Origin: Pseudoalteromonas arctica
GTDB lineage: Bacteria; Pseudomonadota; Gammaproteobacteria; Enterobacterales; Alteromonadaceae
Assembly: GCF_012927645.1 (NCBI RefSeq)
Contig: NZ_JABBMT010000012.1
Location: forward strand, 34,840-98,839
DNA: 64,000 bases
Direction of reading: 5' to 3'
Shown: positions 38,407 through 48,954 of the stretch, piece after piece
Layout of the letters: each line of letters opens with the position of its first letter
How positions within the stretch are numbered: the stretch's first letter is position 1
Position numbers and translations under genes: made by a program
Notes under the pieces: model-generated
Told to the model about the DNA's origin: nothing
Database searches by the model: none
Seen by the model: the letters and a program-made list of their open reading frames with translations, nothing else

Positions 38407-39408
38407 ATGATCAATAAAAAACTCCCTTTGCTAGATATCCATCGCCATTTAGATGGTAATATCCGTGCACAAACTATTCTTGATTTAGGTCGTCAGTTCA
38501 ATATTAAGCTGCCTGCTGATAATATTGAAGCACTTATTCCATATGTACAAGTTATTGATCCTGAGCCTAACCTAATGGCTTTTTTACAAAAGTTGGATTG
38601 GGGCGTTGCAGTACTCGGTGACTACGATGCATGCCGTCGTATCGCTATTGAAAATATTGAAGATGCGCAAGCGCAAGGTCTAGATTATGTAGAGCTGCGT
38701 TTTAGTCCTTATTATATGGCGCAAAGCCAAGGTTTACATCCACAAGGTGTGGTTGAAGCGGTGGTTGATGGTATTAAAAGTACCACTCAAAACAGCGCTG
38801 TAAAAGCGAATTTAATAGGTATTATGTCGCGCACTTACGGCACTAAAATTTGCCAGCAAGAGCTTGATGCGTTACTCGCGTTTAAAAACGACTTAGTGGC
38901 AGTTGATTTAGCCGGTGATGAAATTGGTTTTCCGGGTGAGCTATTTGTTGATCACTTCAAACAAGTGGGTGATGCTTATTTGGCGGCGACCATTCATGCT
39001 GGCGAAGCGCTAGGATCGGCAAGTATTTGGCAGGCAATTAACGAACTGGGTGCGGATCGCATTGGCCATGGTGTCAAAGCTATTGAAGATGCCAAGCTAA
39101 TGGACTACCTACGTGATAAACGCATAGGAATTGAATCGTGCCTAACTAGTAACGTACAAACCAGCACAGTAGCCAGCTTAGCTGTGCATCCACTGAAGCG
39201 CTTTTTAGATCATGGTATTTTAGCGTGTATTAATACCGATGACCCTGCTGTGGAAGGCATCGAAATTGCTCATGAATATATGCTTGCAGGGCCCGCTGCT
39301 GGCCTGACTCAGGCTGATATGGAAAAAGCCCAAGCCAATGCACTTGATATTGCATATTTGAGTGATGCTGAAAAGCAATTGCTCAAACAAGCTGCCGCTG
39401 CTCGATAA
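38407..39408 (+). CDS. add: Adenosine deaminase
   Basis: Zinc hydrolase that deaminates adenosine and deoxyadenosine to inosine in purine salvage. From ATG 38407 the protein has 333 residues and begins [18 protein letters not shown], lining up with the E. coli start; H12 and H14 are zinc ligands. [26 protein letters not shown] and NTDDPAVEG are all present. An upstream GTG three codons earlier is not needed. No clear ribosome-binding site is visible, which is unusual for so well conserved a gene. It is a single-gene unit with its own promoter. Confidence 0.96.
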   Translation: MINKKLPLLDIHRHLDGNIRAQTILDLGRQFNIKLPADNIEALIPYVQVIDPEPNLMAFLQKLDWGVAVLGDYDACRRIAIENIEDAQAQGLDYVELRFSPYYMAQSQGLHPQGVVEAVVDGIKSTTQNSAVKANLIGIMSRTYGTKICQQELDALLAFKNDLVAVDLAGDEIGFPGELFVDHFKQVGDAYLAATIHAGEALGSASIWQAINELGADRIGHGVKAIEDAKLMDYLRDKRIGIESCLTSNVQTSTVASLAVHPLKRFLDHGILACINTDDPAVEGIEIAHEYMLAGPAAGLTQADMEKAQANALDIAYLSDAEKQLLKQAAAAR

Positions 39409-39423
39409 CAGCAGCGACGACTC

Positions 39424-39442
39424 GGCGTATTGATTGTACGCC
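39424..39442. terminator. Hairpin between convergent add and CBS genes
   Basis: GGCGTA (39424-39429) pairs with TACGCC (39437-39442) over a seven-base loop; outer ACT/AGT bases can extend it past a mismatch. No T run, so terminator function is inferred from position. Confidence 0.45.
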
Positions 39443-39447
39443 TAGTG

Positions 39448-39852
39448 TTATTGGCAGCTTAGGTAGTTTTCATACATTGCTTTGAGAATATCACTGCGGC
39501 CTATCATGCCTATGACCATACTGCCTTCTACAACTGGGTAGTTTTTCGGCTTACCGGTTTTCATTTGTTCTGCAAGCTCTAAGATGTTTGTGTCTGCATT
39601 GACGGTAACAACCTCGGTCTGCATCAGTTGTGCAACTTTAACCACACCGTCACAAAAATAGCTATTCTGCATCAATGGTTTTAATAGTTCTTGCTCAGAA
39701 ATAAAGCCCACTAAACTTTTATTATCATCAAACACTGGTGCACCCAGTAGTTTGAATTTTTGTAGTTCTGCAATTGCTGTGGTCATCTCGGTTTCGGGGG
39801 TAATATGCGGTAATTTACGCTGCATAAAATCTTTTACTTTGGTATTTAACAT
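39448..39852 (-). CDS. CBS domain-pair protein
   Basis: 134-residue cytoplasmic protein consisting of two CBS domains (about 5-58 and 72-130): VKDFMQRKLPHITPETEMTTAIAEL, then LMQTEVVTVNADTNILELAEQMKTGK and NYPVVEGSMVIGMIGRSDILKAM. CBS pairs bind adenine nucleotides such as AMP, ATP or SAM and usually regulate a partner; stand-alone forms are mostly of unknown function. The ATG at 39852 has GGGAGA upstream with good spacing and is preferred to a TTG five codons earlier that overlaps this site. It lies downstream of the regulator remnant on the same strand. Confidence 0.88.
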   Translation of the reverse strand: MLNTKVKDFMQRKLPHITPETEMTTAIAELQKFKLLGAPVFDDNKSLVGFISEQELLKPLMQNSYFCDGVVKVAQLMQTEVVTVNADTNILELAEQMKTGKPKNYPVVEGSMVIGMIGRSDILKAMYENYLSCQ

Positions 39853-39949
39853 TTGGGTCTCTCCCAATTAATGAATTATGCAAAGTATGGTTAAGGATTG
39901 GCTGTTTGTGAAATTGTTTATGTTGATTATGCTGATAGGTAACAACAAT

Positions 39950-40273
39950 CACAGTATTAATTTTAGTCATTGCAGCTTGGGCATTCGCCGCTAACAGAGG
40001 ATCAGTTCAAGCACTGACTATTTTGCTACCTAACAACAGTGCTTGTAGCTCCTCAAGAGTAAACATCATCGGTGGTAGGTCGTGATCTGTAATTAAATAG
40101 CCAGTGCCTGCCTCACCTTCAACGAGTACGCCCGAACTCTGTAAGTGCTGAATATCGCGATAAATTGTTCGCTGAGATACCTGTAATTTACTGGTAAGTT
40201 CGTTTGCGGTGATCGCAAAGCGGCGACTTTTTAGTATATTAACTAACTGCAATAGCCGCTCTGATTTGTGCAT
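39950..40273 (-). pseudogene. YafY-type HTH/WYL regulator, killed by a stop codon and 3' loss
   Basis: The N-terminal winged-helix domain (MHKSERLLQLVNILKSRRFAIT, then TANELTSKLQVSQRTIYRDIQ) is that of YafY-family regulators, which normally run to about 230 residues with a WYL ligand domain. Here, after LPPMMFTLEELQALLLGSKIVSA, a TGA (40007-40009) stands where the family has TGG (tryptophan). Past it, the same frame continues with recognisable family sequence, TDPLLAANAQAAMTKINTV, to about 39950 before similarity ends. So the gene has a nonsense mutation and has also lost most of its WYL domain. No ribosome-binding site is evident for the ATG at 40273. A truncated DNA-binding fragment might still be made. 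Confidence 0.8.
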
Positions 40274-40362
40274 TGATTTTAACAATAGAACCACTATTAC
40301 TTGCGTCAATGCCTTGTCTAAATTGCTTTTAATTCCAACGACGCTCGTATCTTGGGACGATA

Positions 40363-41076
40363 CTATTTTATAAATGCAAATGCATCGGCGTACATGTTTT
40401 CGCGAATTGCACCGTGATTTAAAAAGTCATCGCGAACAATACCTATCATGTCAAAACGTCCGGCCATGTAAATATCATATGGGGCAAGCGATACGATATC
40501 GTTCATCACCGCTTTATGTACGTAACCTGTGTGGCCTGTCCAGCTAGCTGTTGGGTTTTCAACTACCGGGATAAAGGTAAAGTTTTCACGGCTATCGGCC
40601 CATGTTTGCATTTCAGTATGCGCATACAAGGCTGACTCTTCACGCACACCCCAATAGAACAATACCGGACGCTCACAACCGATTTCACTTAAATGATCAG
40701 CCATAGATTTTGCGTATGAAAACCCTGTGCCGCCAGCGAGTAAAATGATTGGGCGTTCGCATTGGAGCCGCAACTGTGAAATGCCTAAGCCGGCTTCAAT
40801 CAACACCTGAGTTTTCTGAGCATATGCTTGGCGAAGATGCTCTAAAGTTTGCATTGCATATGAATCAACGGCAGATGCGCCAATATGGAGTTCTAGCTCA
40901 TCAGACTGTGAGGGGCGGCTGGCAATTGAAAACGCGCGCTTGTCTTTTTCGCCAAGCACTACTTGCAAATATTGGCCAGCTTCAAAGGTGACGCTTTCAA
41001 CAGGTTTTAAAATTACTTTGTGAACAAATTCAGTGAGTGGGCTGATAGCGACAACTTCAGCGTGTAATGTTTGCAT
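40363..41076 (-). CDS. fre: NAD(P)H-flavin reductase
   Basis: Reduces free flavins with NAD(P)H; the 237-residue protein belongs to the ferredoxin-NADP reductase-like Fre/LuxG family. RAFSIASRP (flavin-binding RxxS) lies near residues 49-57 and ILLAGGTGFSYAKSMADHL (nicotinamide-binding) near 108-126; the C-terminus ends MYADAFAF as in E. coli Fre. It lies downstream of ubiD on the same strand (86-base spacer), the conserved ubiD-fre order. In this context it may supply reduced FMN, which fits the need of UbiD for prenylated FMN; that link is inferred. Confidence 0.93.
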   Translation of the reverse strand: MQTLHAEVVAISPLTEFVHKVILKPVESVTFEAGQYLQVVLGEKDKRAFSIASRPSQSDELELHIGASAVDSYAMQTLEHLRQAYAQKTQVLIEAGLGISQLRLQCERPIILLAGGTGFSYAKSMADHLSEIGCERPVLFYWGVREESALYAHTEMQTWADSRENFTFIPVVENPTASWTGHTGYVHKAVMNDIVSLAPYDIYMAGRFDMIGIVRDDFLNHGAIRENMYADAFAFIK

Positions 41077-41162
41077 GTTTTACCTTAAATTAGCGGATAC
41101 GCACTTTATTTGAGCAATAATAACATATCCGCATAGTGAGTTTATAGCCTCTAAAAGAGCTG

Positions 41163-42629
41163 TTAAAGAATATCTAAGTTTTGCCAGATTTCATCGACGC
41201 GATCTTTAGTCGCTTGATCCATCACTATGGGTTCGCCCCACTCTCGAGTGGTTTCACCAGGCCATTTATTAGTGGCATCCATACCCATTTTTGAACCAAG
41301 ACCTGAAACCGGTGATGCAAAGTCTAAATAATCAATCGGTGTGTTTTCAATTAGAGTGGTGTCGCGGGCGGGATCCATACGTGTAGTAATCGCCCAGATC
41401 ACATCATTCCAATCACGTGCGTTAACGTCATCATCACAAACAATGACAAACTTTGTGTACATAAACTGACGCAAAAACGACCATACCCCCATCATTACGC
41501 GTTTGGCATGACCTGGGTATTGTTTTTTCATTGTCACTACGGCCATACGGTATGAGCAACCTTCTGGCGGTAAGTAAAAATCGACAATTTCAGGGAACTG
41601 TTTTTGCAAAATGGGCACGAATACTTCGTTAAGTGCGACCCCTAAAATTGCCGGTTCATCTGGCGGACGGCCAGTAAAGGTACTGTGATAAATAGGATCC
41701 TTACGGTGTGTCATGTGGGTAACGGTCATAACTGGGAAGTTATCAACCTCATTATAATAACCCGTGTGATCGCCATAAGGGCCTTCAGGTGCCATTTCGC
41801 CTGGCATTATATAGCCTTCAAGAACTATTTCAGCACTGGCAGGCACTTGTAAATCATTGGATATCGACTTAACTACTTCTGTTTTGCTACCACGTAGCAA
41901 GCCGGCAAAAGCGTATTCACTCAAGGTATCTGGCACTGGCGTGACGGCGCCTAGGATAGTCGCCGGATCAGCACCCAATGCTACCGATACCGGATAAGGT
42001 TGGCCTGGGCTTTCTTTACACCACTCTTGAAAATCGAGAGCACCGCCACGGTGTGATAACCAGCGCATAATGATTTTATTTTTACCGAGTAATTGTTGGC
42101 GGTAAATACCTAAGTTTTGGCGTTTTTTGAAAGGCCCCTTGGTGACGGTTAAACCCCAAGTGATTAATGGAGCCACATCACCAGGCCAGCAGTGTTGAAT
42201 TGGCAGCTTAGTTAAATCAACATCATCGCCTTCAAGAATAACTTGCTGACAAGGCGCTTTTTTAACTTCTTTGGCAGGCATATTTAATACTTGCTTAAAC
42301 ACAGGAATTTGGCTGAACGCTTCCTTAATACCTTTTGGCGGCTCTGGCTCTTTTAAAAAGGCCAGTAACTTACCGACTTCTCGCAGTTCGTTAACGTGTT
42401 CTTTACCCATTCCCATGGCAACACGCTCTGGTGTACCAAATAAGTTAGCCAGCACGGGGATATCATACCCTTTAGGATTTTCAAACAATAAAGCGGGGCC
42501 TTTAGCACGCAGTGTGCGATCGGCAATTTCGGTCATTTCTAGATAAGGATCAACTTCTTGGTGAATACGCTTCAGTTCACCTTTTTTTTCTAATAAATCG
42601 ATAAAATCACGTAGATCTTTGTATTTCAT
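41163..42629 (-). CDS. ubiD: 3-octaprenyl-4-hydroxybenzoate decarboxylase
   Basis: Prenylated-FMN-dependent, reversible decarboxylase of ubiquinone synthesis, removing the carboxylate from 3-polyprenyl-4-hydroxybenzoate. The 488 residues match E. coli UbiD (497) along the whole length: [50 protein letters not shown] (pFMN/metal-binding loop), [12 protein letters not shown] with the catalytic glutamate-arginine region, and DATNKWPGE near the end. The UbiX partner that makes prenyl-FMN is not in the window. It is followed by fre. Confidence 0.97.
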   Translation of the reverse strand: MKYKDLRDFIDLLEKKGELKRIHQEVDPYLEMTEIADRTLRAKGPALLFENPKGYDIPVLANLFGTPERVAMGMGKEHVNELREVGKLLAFLKEPEPPKGIKEAFSQIPVFKQVLNMPAKEVKKAPCQQVILEGDDVDLTKLPIQHCWPGDVAPLITWGLTVTKGPFKKRQNLGIYRQQLLGKNKIIMRWLSHRGGALDFQEWCKESPGQPYPVSVALGADPATILGAVTPVPDTLSEYAFAGLLRGSKTEVVKSISNDLQVPASAEIVLEGYIMPGEMAPEGPYGDHTGYYNEVDNFPVMTVTHMTHRKDPIYHSTFTGRPPDEPAILGVALNEVFVPILQKQFPEIVDFYLPPEGCSYRMAVVTMKKQYPGHAKRVMMGVWSFLRQFMYTKFVIVCDDDVNARDWNDVIWAITTRMDPARDTTLIENTPIDYLDFASPVSGLGSKMGMDATNKWPGETTREWGEPIVMDQATKDRVDEIWQNLDIL

Positions 42630-42903
42630 TGTGGGCCGCTTTAACGCTTAAAAGACTGTTGGCATTATACTTAAATAAAGACGTTAAGCGAATTAATGAA
42701 CTGTTTTTAAGGGGCATTTAGGCAAACATTTTTATTACATTATAAGGTGATTAAGCTATAGTTTATAACAAATGTTTGAAATGAGTTTTTGATTAACAGG
42801 TGGGCTTATCGTAAAAACATTTATCAAGGCTATTATTACTTGCTGCGTAATTACTTTTGTAGATCAAGTAAGTGCTAAGCAAACATTAGCTTCCGCGATC
42901 AAT

Positions 42904-45429
42904 ATGCCGTTTTTTAATGAGCACAGTGCCGTGATGTTAGTGGTAGAACCGCTAACGGGTGAAATTAAATTTGCTAATAAAGCAGCGGCTGTATTTTATG
43001 GTTACAGTATTGAACAATTACAAACAATGCGTATCCAGCAAATTAATATATTTACTGAGCAACAAGTTGCACAGGAGCGCCAAACGGCTCTGAGTAAAGG
43101 GCAAAACTATTTTGTTTTCAAACACCGGTTAGCGAGCGGTGAAACACGTACCGTTAGTGTTTATTCAGCCCCATTTACAATTGAGAAAAAAAACTTCTTA
43201 TTTTCTGTAGTACATGATATTTCATCTCAACGTAACCTTGAAAAAGAACTATGGCATTATCAAGAAAACCTTGAACAATTGGTTGCCAGTCAAACTAATG
43301 AAATAGAACAAAAACGCACCGATCAATTGCTGTTAGCGCTGATATCTATTTTTGTACTGATAATACTGTTAGCGACTTTAACTTGGTTAGTTTTGCGATT
43401 ACGCAGGGCTAAAAAATCGGCGCAAAAAGACAGTGTGACGCTAAAAGCGATTTTTAATAGTATTGATGATCTGCTCATTTATACTGATGCCGAACATAGG
43501 GTTATTACAGCTAATACTACGGCTGTGCAAAAGTTAACGGCAGGCGAAACACTGAAGGGTAAAAATATTTACTCATTTACTGAGTGTCCGAAAGGAGTTG
43601 TTGGAGTTGATAGTGAGTGTCAATTTCATGGAACCAAAGAGATATTTTGGGGAGAGGCACGAGTAACCGCAGTTATCGACGAAAAAAATAGCAAAATTGG
43701 TGAAATACATTTAATTCGTGATATCACTTTAAAATTAAAAGCATGTCAGCAACAACGACTCGCGAGCACGGTATTTTCGACAACCAATGAAGGTATTTTG
43801 GTTTCTAATCGTGAGAATGAAATTCAAGCTGTAAATAAAGCCTTCACACAGATCACCGGTTATCAAGAACAAGATGTGCTAGGTAAAACACCGGCAATAT
43901 TAAATTCGGGCCATCATAAACCATCGTTTTTTAAAGTGTTATATCGACGTTTAAATGAAACTGGGCACTGGGAAGGCGAAATATGGAACCGTCGTAAAAA
44001 TGGTAGTATTTACCCGAGTTGGGTCAATATTTCGGTGGTGTTTGACGAGGAAAAAGACATTGAAGTGTATGTTGCCTTATTTAACGACATTTCTTTACGC
44101 AAAGAAAATGAACAAGAAATGTGGCTACAAACTAATTTTGATACTCTCACGGGTTTGGCAAATCGTTATCATTATAACAGTAAGTTAGATCAAGAAATGA
44201 TCCGTGCAACAGCTGATAACAAGCGTTTGGCAATTTGTTTTATCGATTTAGATCGGTTTAAAAGTGTTAATGATACTTTAGGGCATAATAGCGGTGATTT
44301 ACTGTTGCTTGAGGCTGCCAAAAGGCTTAAAGCATGTATGCGTAGCGCTGATGTAGTAGCCCGCTTAGGTGGCGATGAATTTGCGCTATTACTGCCTGGG
44401 ATCAATACGTTAGCAGATATTGAACGACTAGTTACAAAAGCTCTGCAGGCGCTTAGTTCTTCATTTAAAATAGGTGAGCAAGATGTATTTGTATCCGGCA
44501 GTATGGGGATCACTATTTTCCCCGACGATGGCATAGACCGCAAAATATTATTACGTAATGCTGATAGCGCCATGTACAAAGCTAAAGCACAAGGACGAAA
44601 CTGTTTTGAGTTCTTTACCAGCGGCTTGCACGAACAAGCGGCAGCTCGTAGTAAGCTTGAAAATGCTCTTCATAAAGCGCTTAGTAATAACGAGTTTACC
44701 GTTTATTTTCAGCCAATTATTAGCCACGATAAAAAAACGGTTGGCTGTGAAGCTTTATTGCGATGGCGTAGTGCGGAACTTGGCGATGTGTCGCCGGCAC
44801 AATTCATTCCTGTATGTGAAGAGTTAGGGTTGATCATTCCAATTGGTGAGTGGGTACTCAGAGAAGCATGTCGTGAAGCTGCTAAGTGGTGTAGCAGTTT
44901 CGGTGCTCATTTTTTTGTTACGGTAAATATGTCTAGCGTGCAATTTATTCGCCAAGATATTGAAGCGTTAGTTAAAAGTGTTTTGCAGGAAACACAGTTA
45001 TCAGCTCAGTGCTTAACCCTTGAAATTACAGAGACGCTACTTGCAGATAATAGCTCAAACATTTTGCAGCAGTTGCAAGCATTACGTGCAACCGGCGTGG
45101 CTTTGGCAATTGACGACTTTGGTACAGGTTACTCGTCGTTGAGCTATTTAAAGCGTTTTCCGCTGAGTAAGTTAAAAATAGATCGGGAGTTTATAAAAGA
45201 TTTACCCGATGATCTTGAAGATTGTGCGATGGTCAGTGCAATTATATCAATGGCTAGTAACCTGCAGCTCAAAGTTGTTGCTGAAGGAGTTGAAACCTCC
45301 GCACAACTAGCTTTTTTAAACGCTCTAAGTTGTGATTATATTCAAGGTTTCTTATACAGTAAGCCACTGCCAGCGGCACTATTTGATAAATATATTAGGG
45401 AGTTTATCGCGGAGCAAAATAATACATAA
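42904..45429 (+). CDS. PAS-GGDEF-EAL cyclic-di-GMP enzyme
   Basis: Membrane protein of at least 841 residues that can make and degrade c-di-GMP. In order: PAS (about 5-105), a transmembrane helix (about 141-165), two more PAS domains (about 175-280 and 285-400), a GGDEF domain with intact GGDEF at 489-493, and an EAL domain with EALLRW at 616-621 and DDFGTGYSSLSYLKRF. Both catalytic motifs are complete. The annotated ATG has no ribosome-binding site. The frame remains open upstream and encodes a signal-peptide-like VKTFIKAIITCCVITFVDQVSA from about 42811, which would put the first PAS domain in the periplasm, but no ATG, GTG or TTG is in frame there; ATC at 42808, after AGGTGGG, is a candidate. 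Confidence 0.88.
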   Translation: MPFFNEHSAVMLVVEPLTGEIKFANKAAAVFYGYSIEQLQTMRIQQINIFTEQQVAQERQTALSKGQNYFVFKHRLASGETRTVSVYSAPFTIEKKNFLFSVVHDISSQRNLEKELWHYQENLEQLVASQTNEIEQKRTDQLLLALISIFVLIILLATLTWLVLRLRRAKKSAQKDSVTLKAIFNSIDDLLIYTDAEHRVITANTTAVQKLTAGETLKGKNIYSFTECPKGVVGVDSECQFHGTKEIFWGEARVTAVIDEKNSKIGEIHLIRDITLKLKACQQQRLASTVFSTTNEGILVSNRENEIQAVNKAFTQITGYQEQDVLGKTPAILNSGHHKPSFFKVLYRRLNETGHWEGEIWNRRKNGSIYPSWVNISVVFDEEKDIEVYVALFNDISLRKENEQEMWLQTNFDTLTGLANRYHYNSKLDQEMIRATADNKRLAICFIDLDRFKSVNDTLGHNSGDLLLLEAAKRLKACMRSADVVARLGGDEFALLLPGINTLADIERLVTKALQALSSSFKIGEQDVFVSGSMGITIFPDDGIDRKILLRNADSAMYKAKAQGRNCFEFFTSGLHEQAAARSKLENALHKALSNNEFTVYFQPIISHDKKTVGCEALLRWRSAELGDVSPAQFIPVCEELGLIIPIGEWVLREACREAAKWCSSFGAHFFVTVNMSSVQFIRQDIEALVKSVLQETQLSAQCLTLEITETLLADNSSNILQQLQALRATGVALAIDDFGTGYSSLSYLKRFPLSKLKIDREFIKDLPDDLEDCAMVSAIISMASNLQLKVVAEGVETSAQLAFLNALSCDYIQGFLYSKPLPAALFDKYIREFIAEQNNT

Positions 45430-45513
45430 GCAGCTACATATCACAGTAATGTTATTTCAAAAGCGTGTGTTTATCATGATGGCAATAGCAGTAGATGGCT
45501 CTATTATTCAGAG

Positions 45514-47535
45514 TTAGAACTTAAATCTTTCTACTGCGCTAGTTAATGAGTGGGCGAGTTGGTTAACGTCTTCACTTTGCTTGGCGAGTGACCTTGCATG
45601 TTCGGCATTCGTTTGTGCTTGCACCGTTACTTGCGCCATAATCTGTTTTATCTCATTGCTGTTATCAAGCTGGTGATGTGATGAACTGGCAATTTGCATT
45701 CCCATTTGGTTAATTGTCACTAAGGTACTTTTTATTTTATCCACCGCTTGGTTTAGCTCACTACTATTTGCTACACATTCTTTTGCTTGTTGTTGACCAT
45801 CGTTGATTTCATGATGAGCAGTATTGGCCTGGTGTTGCAGTGTTTGGATCATAGTATGAATTTCGCTAGTCGAGTTTTGTGTACGCGCAGCTAAAGAGCG
45901 TACTTCATCTGCCACAACAGCAAAGCCTCGGCCATTTTCTCCTGCACGGGCTGCTTCAATAGCAGCATTTAGCGCAAGCAAATTAGTTTGTTCAGCAATG
46001 CTACTAATTGTATCCACGATCGCGCCAATTAATTGTGTGTGCTGGGTTAGCTCATCGGTACTTTGCACAGCTTGATCAAGCCTAGTAAGCAGCGCTGCAA
46101 TACGCTGGCTGTTACGATCAGCAATCTGGTTTACATCATTGGCAAACTGCGAAGCATTGGCAACTTCATTGGAGCTGTTATCAGCTCGTTCACAGACCGC
46201 TTGGGAATTACTGTGCATGCTATGTGCGACTGAGTCGGCCTCTGCAATACGATCTAATTGCTGTTGTGCTGCTTGGGTCATATGTTGCCCTTGCGCACTG
46301 GTTTGAATGGCTGATTGATCTAAGGTGTGGGCGTTATCACTTATCGCACTTAATAATGTGCTTAGATCATCGCTTAATTGATTGATATTGTTTAAAAGTA
46401 CACCAAATTCATCATCATTATGAGGTTTTGTACGTTTCGATAAATCTCCAGATGCGATACGTGATAGTGCTTTATTTACAGCACTGAGTGGTTTTAACAT
46501 TGCTTTGGTGGTTAAAAAACAGATCAGTGCTGCAAACGAAATAAGCACTAAACTTATAATAATCGCGAGTCGCGAACCGGTAGTGATCACCGACTGAGCA
46601 TCGGCCTGTAGGGTATCAAAGCGTTTATCGGCTAAATGATTTAGCTCAATAATGAGCTGCTCGGTAAGTTGAAACTGTTGCTGGAATGCAGCAAAGGCTT
46701 GCTCAGTCGCAACTTTGCTGGTCAAAAGTGTACTTTGCTGCTGGTACACTTTTGCCAACTGTTGATTAATTAAGCTAAGAAGATCTTTTAGGTTGCTGAA
46801 ATTTGTTTGATTTTTTAACTCACTCGCTTGCTGTTGTAGGTATGTAAAATTAGATTGGATATTGTCTAATAAAAAAGCGGTATCTTGTTGGTGTTCTGTG
46901 AGTGTTTGTAGAGAACTAATGTGGTTGATGCTTTTAACATTATTGCCTAAGGTGAATAGCAAATCGTCAATGCGAGTCGCAGTACCAACAATGGCTGCTA
47001 ATAACGACTGTTGCTCAGGCGTTACTTCGATTAATTCTAAATCAAGTAAGCCATTGCTCAAGTCAGCGAGATTATTAGCGTAATTATTTGCTAATGAGGT
47101 AACCTGAGTTACTGCTGTTAGGCCTTGTTGTTTGGTATTGAACATTGTTGCGCTAGTGGTAATAAATTGCTGATAGCGTTGTGTTATTTGCGATAGTAAT
47201 TGCAACATTTGTGGTTGGTCGTGCAGCTGAGAGTTTAATTCTTCTAGCTTGGTTTTAAATAAATCTTGTTCCTCATGAGTTCTCAGTTGCTGCTGTTGCA
47301 AACTGGCTTTACTTGTTTGGCTGTATGCAACGGCATTAAATTTGGTGATTGATAACAGCGATAACCGTAATGCATTACTTTGTTGTTGTACCGGTATGGC
47401 TAAAGTTTCTATATCCGACGTGGCGTGATTAATTTGTCCTAATGACCAGTAAAAAAAACCACTGCTGGCGAGCATTAAAAAACCAATTGTAGCAAAGGCA
47501 AAAATTAGTTTCGTTTTAATAGCAATAGCGCGCAT
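45514..47535 (-). CDS. Methyl-accepting chemotaxis protein
   Basis: Chemoreceptor of 673 residues. Transmembrane helix 1 (about 9-31) and helix 2 (about 325-348) enclose a large helical periplasmic sensor (about 32-324), rich in glutamine and leucine. A HAMP domain (about 348-400) and the methyl-accepting signalling domain follow. The kinase-contact hairpin tip is [32 protein letters not shown] (about residues 514-545). No pentapeptide tether for CheR is visible at the C-terminus ([13 protein letters not shown]). The ligand is unknown. A perfect 14-base tandem repeat lies immediately upstream of the start. Confidence 0.93.
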   Translation of the reverse strand: MRAIAIKTKLIFAFATIGFLMLASSGFFYWSLGQINHATSDIETLAIPVQQQSNALRLSLLSITKFNAVAYSQTSKASLQQQQLRTHEEQDLFKTKLEELNSQLHDQPQMLQLLSQITQRYQQFITTSATMFNTKQQGLTAVTQVTSLANNYANNLADLSNGLLDLELIEVTPEQQSLLAAIVGTATRIDDLLFTLGNNVKSINHISSLQTLTEHQQDTAFLLDNIQSNFTYLQQQASELKNQTNFSNLKDLLSLINQQLAKVYQQQSTLLTSKVATEQAFAAFQQQFQLTEQLIIELNHLADKRFDTLQADAQSVITTGSRLAIIISLVLISFAALICFLTTKAMLKPLSAVNKALSRIASGDLSKRTKPHNDDEFGVLLNNINQLSDDLSTLLSAISDNAHTLDQSAIQTSAQGQHMTQAAQQQLDRIAEADSVAHSMHSNSQAVCERADNSSNEVANASQFANDVNQIADRNSQRIAALLTRLDQAVQSTDELTQHTQLIGAIVDTISSIAEQTNLLALNAAIEAARAGENGRGFAVVADEVRSLAARTQNSTSEIHTMIQTLQHQANTAHHEINDGQQQAKECVANSSELNQAVDKIKSTLVTINQMGMQIASSSHHQLDNSNEIKQIMAQVTVQAQTNAEHARSLAKQSEDVNQLAHSLTSAVERFKF

Positions 47536-47551
47536 AGTGAACCCGTAAATA

Positions 47552-47579
47552 CTTAATTATTTATGCTTAATTATTTATG
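47552..47579. repeat. Perfect 14-base tandem duplication upstream of the chemoreceptor
   Basis: CTTAATTATTTATG occurs twice head to tail at 47552-47565 and 47566-47579, 17 bases upstream of the chemoreceptor start on the minus strand. It may be replication slippage or a duplicated regulator or -10 site. Confidence 0.85.
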
Positions 47580-47625
47580 AGTGTAGCAGTCTTTTTATAA
47601 ATTATAAGTTTGGCGAGCGATTGTA

Positions 47626-47910
47626 TCACTCTAAATTACAGTGATATTTGTTGCCATCAATTATTAACATTGCTTCATTCCCTTTGGTCCAAAACAGTAC
47701 ATCTTCATTGGTATATTTTACGCCCGAGGCACTGATTTGTTTGGTCAGCGAATGCTCTACTTGATTGTAATTTAGCGTGGCACTTTCTTCATCATTACTG
47801 GTAATAACTGCGCTCAGTTGACTATCACAGGAAAAAGACTGACTATTTAATTGTTCTGTGCATGCGCTGAGGCTAATAACACCGAGTGCAGTTAATAGAA
47901 TTTTATACAT
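47626..47910 (-). CDS. MliC-like lysozyme-inhibitor lipoprotein
   Basis: 94-residue lipoprotein. The signal peptide ends in the lipobox LSAC, so it is lipidated near residue 18. The mature part fits the MliC/PliC family of C-type lysozyme inhibitors: FSCDSQLSAVI, SGVKYTNEDVLFWTKGNEAML, and the final DGNKYHCNL, with two cysteines that could form the family disulfide. Such proteins protect the cell wall from host or predator lysozyme. ATG at 47910 is preferred to a TTG two codons earlier, because AAGG is about nine bases upstream. It is alone, and divergent from the DUF808 gene. Confidence 0.8.
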   Translation of the reverse strand: MYKILLTALGVISLSACTEQLNSQSFSCDSQLSAVITSNDEESATLNYNQVEHSLTKQISASGVKYTNEDVLFWTKGNEAMLIIDGNKYHCNLE

Positions 47911-48033
47911 AAACAAGTACCTTGGCTAAGAGTATTTAGCAACTAGCATAGCAAACGAAAATTAACCTTTGGTGAAAATACTCGTTTAGACTATGTTGAT
48001 AATTATAAATTTTTTAACAGCAAAGGAAACTAG

Positions 48034-48954
48034 ATGGCAGGTACTAACCTATTGACATTGTTGGATGATATCACCACTTTATTAGATGATATTGCCACTA
48101 TGAGTAAAGTAGCCACGAAGAAAACTGCGGGCGTGCTAGGGGATGATTTAGCCTTAAACGCGCAACAAGTGGCAGGAGTCACAGCCGATCGTGAGCTGCC
48201 AGTAGTGTGGGCGGTAGCGAAAGGCTCATTTGTGAATAAAGCTATTTTAGTCCCTGCGGCGTTATTAATAAGTGTTTGGCTACCTTGGCTTATCACACCT
48301 TTATTAATGGTTGGTGGATTATTTTTGTGTTTTGAAGGTGCCGAAAAGTTAGTCGAAAAGTTATTACCAGCTACGAAAAATAATGAGCTAGATGCTACCG
48401 AAAATTTAGATTTAGTTGAGTACGAAAAACAAAAAGTAAAAGGGGCTATTCGAACCGACTTTATTCTATCGGCAGAAATAATAGTTATCACTCTAGGTAC
48501 AGTGGCGGGTGCCAGTTTACTTAACCAAGCGTTGGTACTGAGTGTGATTGCTGTGATCATGACCATAGGTGTCTACGGTTTGGTTGCAGGTATTGTAAAG
48601 CTTGATGATGCTGGTTTGTATTTACTTACTCAAGCTCAACAAACGGGTAATCGTTTTAAGGAATTGTTAGGTAAAGGTCTACTTGCGGCGGCACCACGTT
48701 TAATGGCGTTTTTAGCATTTGCAGGTACGGTTGCAATGTTTTTAGTCGGTGGTGGAATTTTAGTGCATGGCATAAATATGCTACATCATTGGCAAATATC
48801 GGTTACCGAATTTGCCCTTACAAACTTAGGTACGTTGGGGGAAGCAGCTGCGCCATTATTATTTGATGGTTTACTAGGTGTGTTGGCTGGCGGCGTTGTG
48901 GTGCTAATTCACCATACTGTTGTAAGCATGAAAGCAAAAAAGTCGGCAAAGTAA
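48034..48954 (+). CDS. DUF808 inner-membrane protein (YedI-like)
   Basis: 306-residue integral membrane protein of the DUF808/YedI family. It starts MAGTNLLTLLDDITTLLDDIATMSKVATKKTAGVLGDDLALNAQQVAGV, the nearly invariant family N-terminus, and has about six hydrophobic segments (for example AILVPAALLISVWLPWLITPLLMVGGLFL). The conserved FEGAEKL and EKQKVKGAIRTDFILSAEIIVITLG lie in the middle. Its function is unknown. GGAAA precedes the ATG. It is a single-gene unit. Confidence 0.9.
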   Translation: MAGTNLLTLLDDITTLLDDIATMSKVATKKTAGVLGDDLALNAQQVAGVTADRELPVVWAVAKGSFVNKAILVPAALLISVWLPWLITPLLMVGGLFLCFEGAEKLVEKLLPATKNNELDATENLDLVEYEKQKVKGAIRTDFILSAEIIVITLGTVAGASLLNQALVLSVIAVIMTIGVYGLVAGIVKLDDAGLYLLTQAQQTGNRFKELLGKGLLAAAPRLMAFLAFAGTVAMFLVGGGILVHGINMLHHWQISVTEFALTNLGTLGEAAAPLLFDGLLGVLAGGVVVLIHHTVVSMKAKKSAK

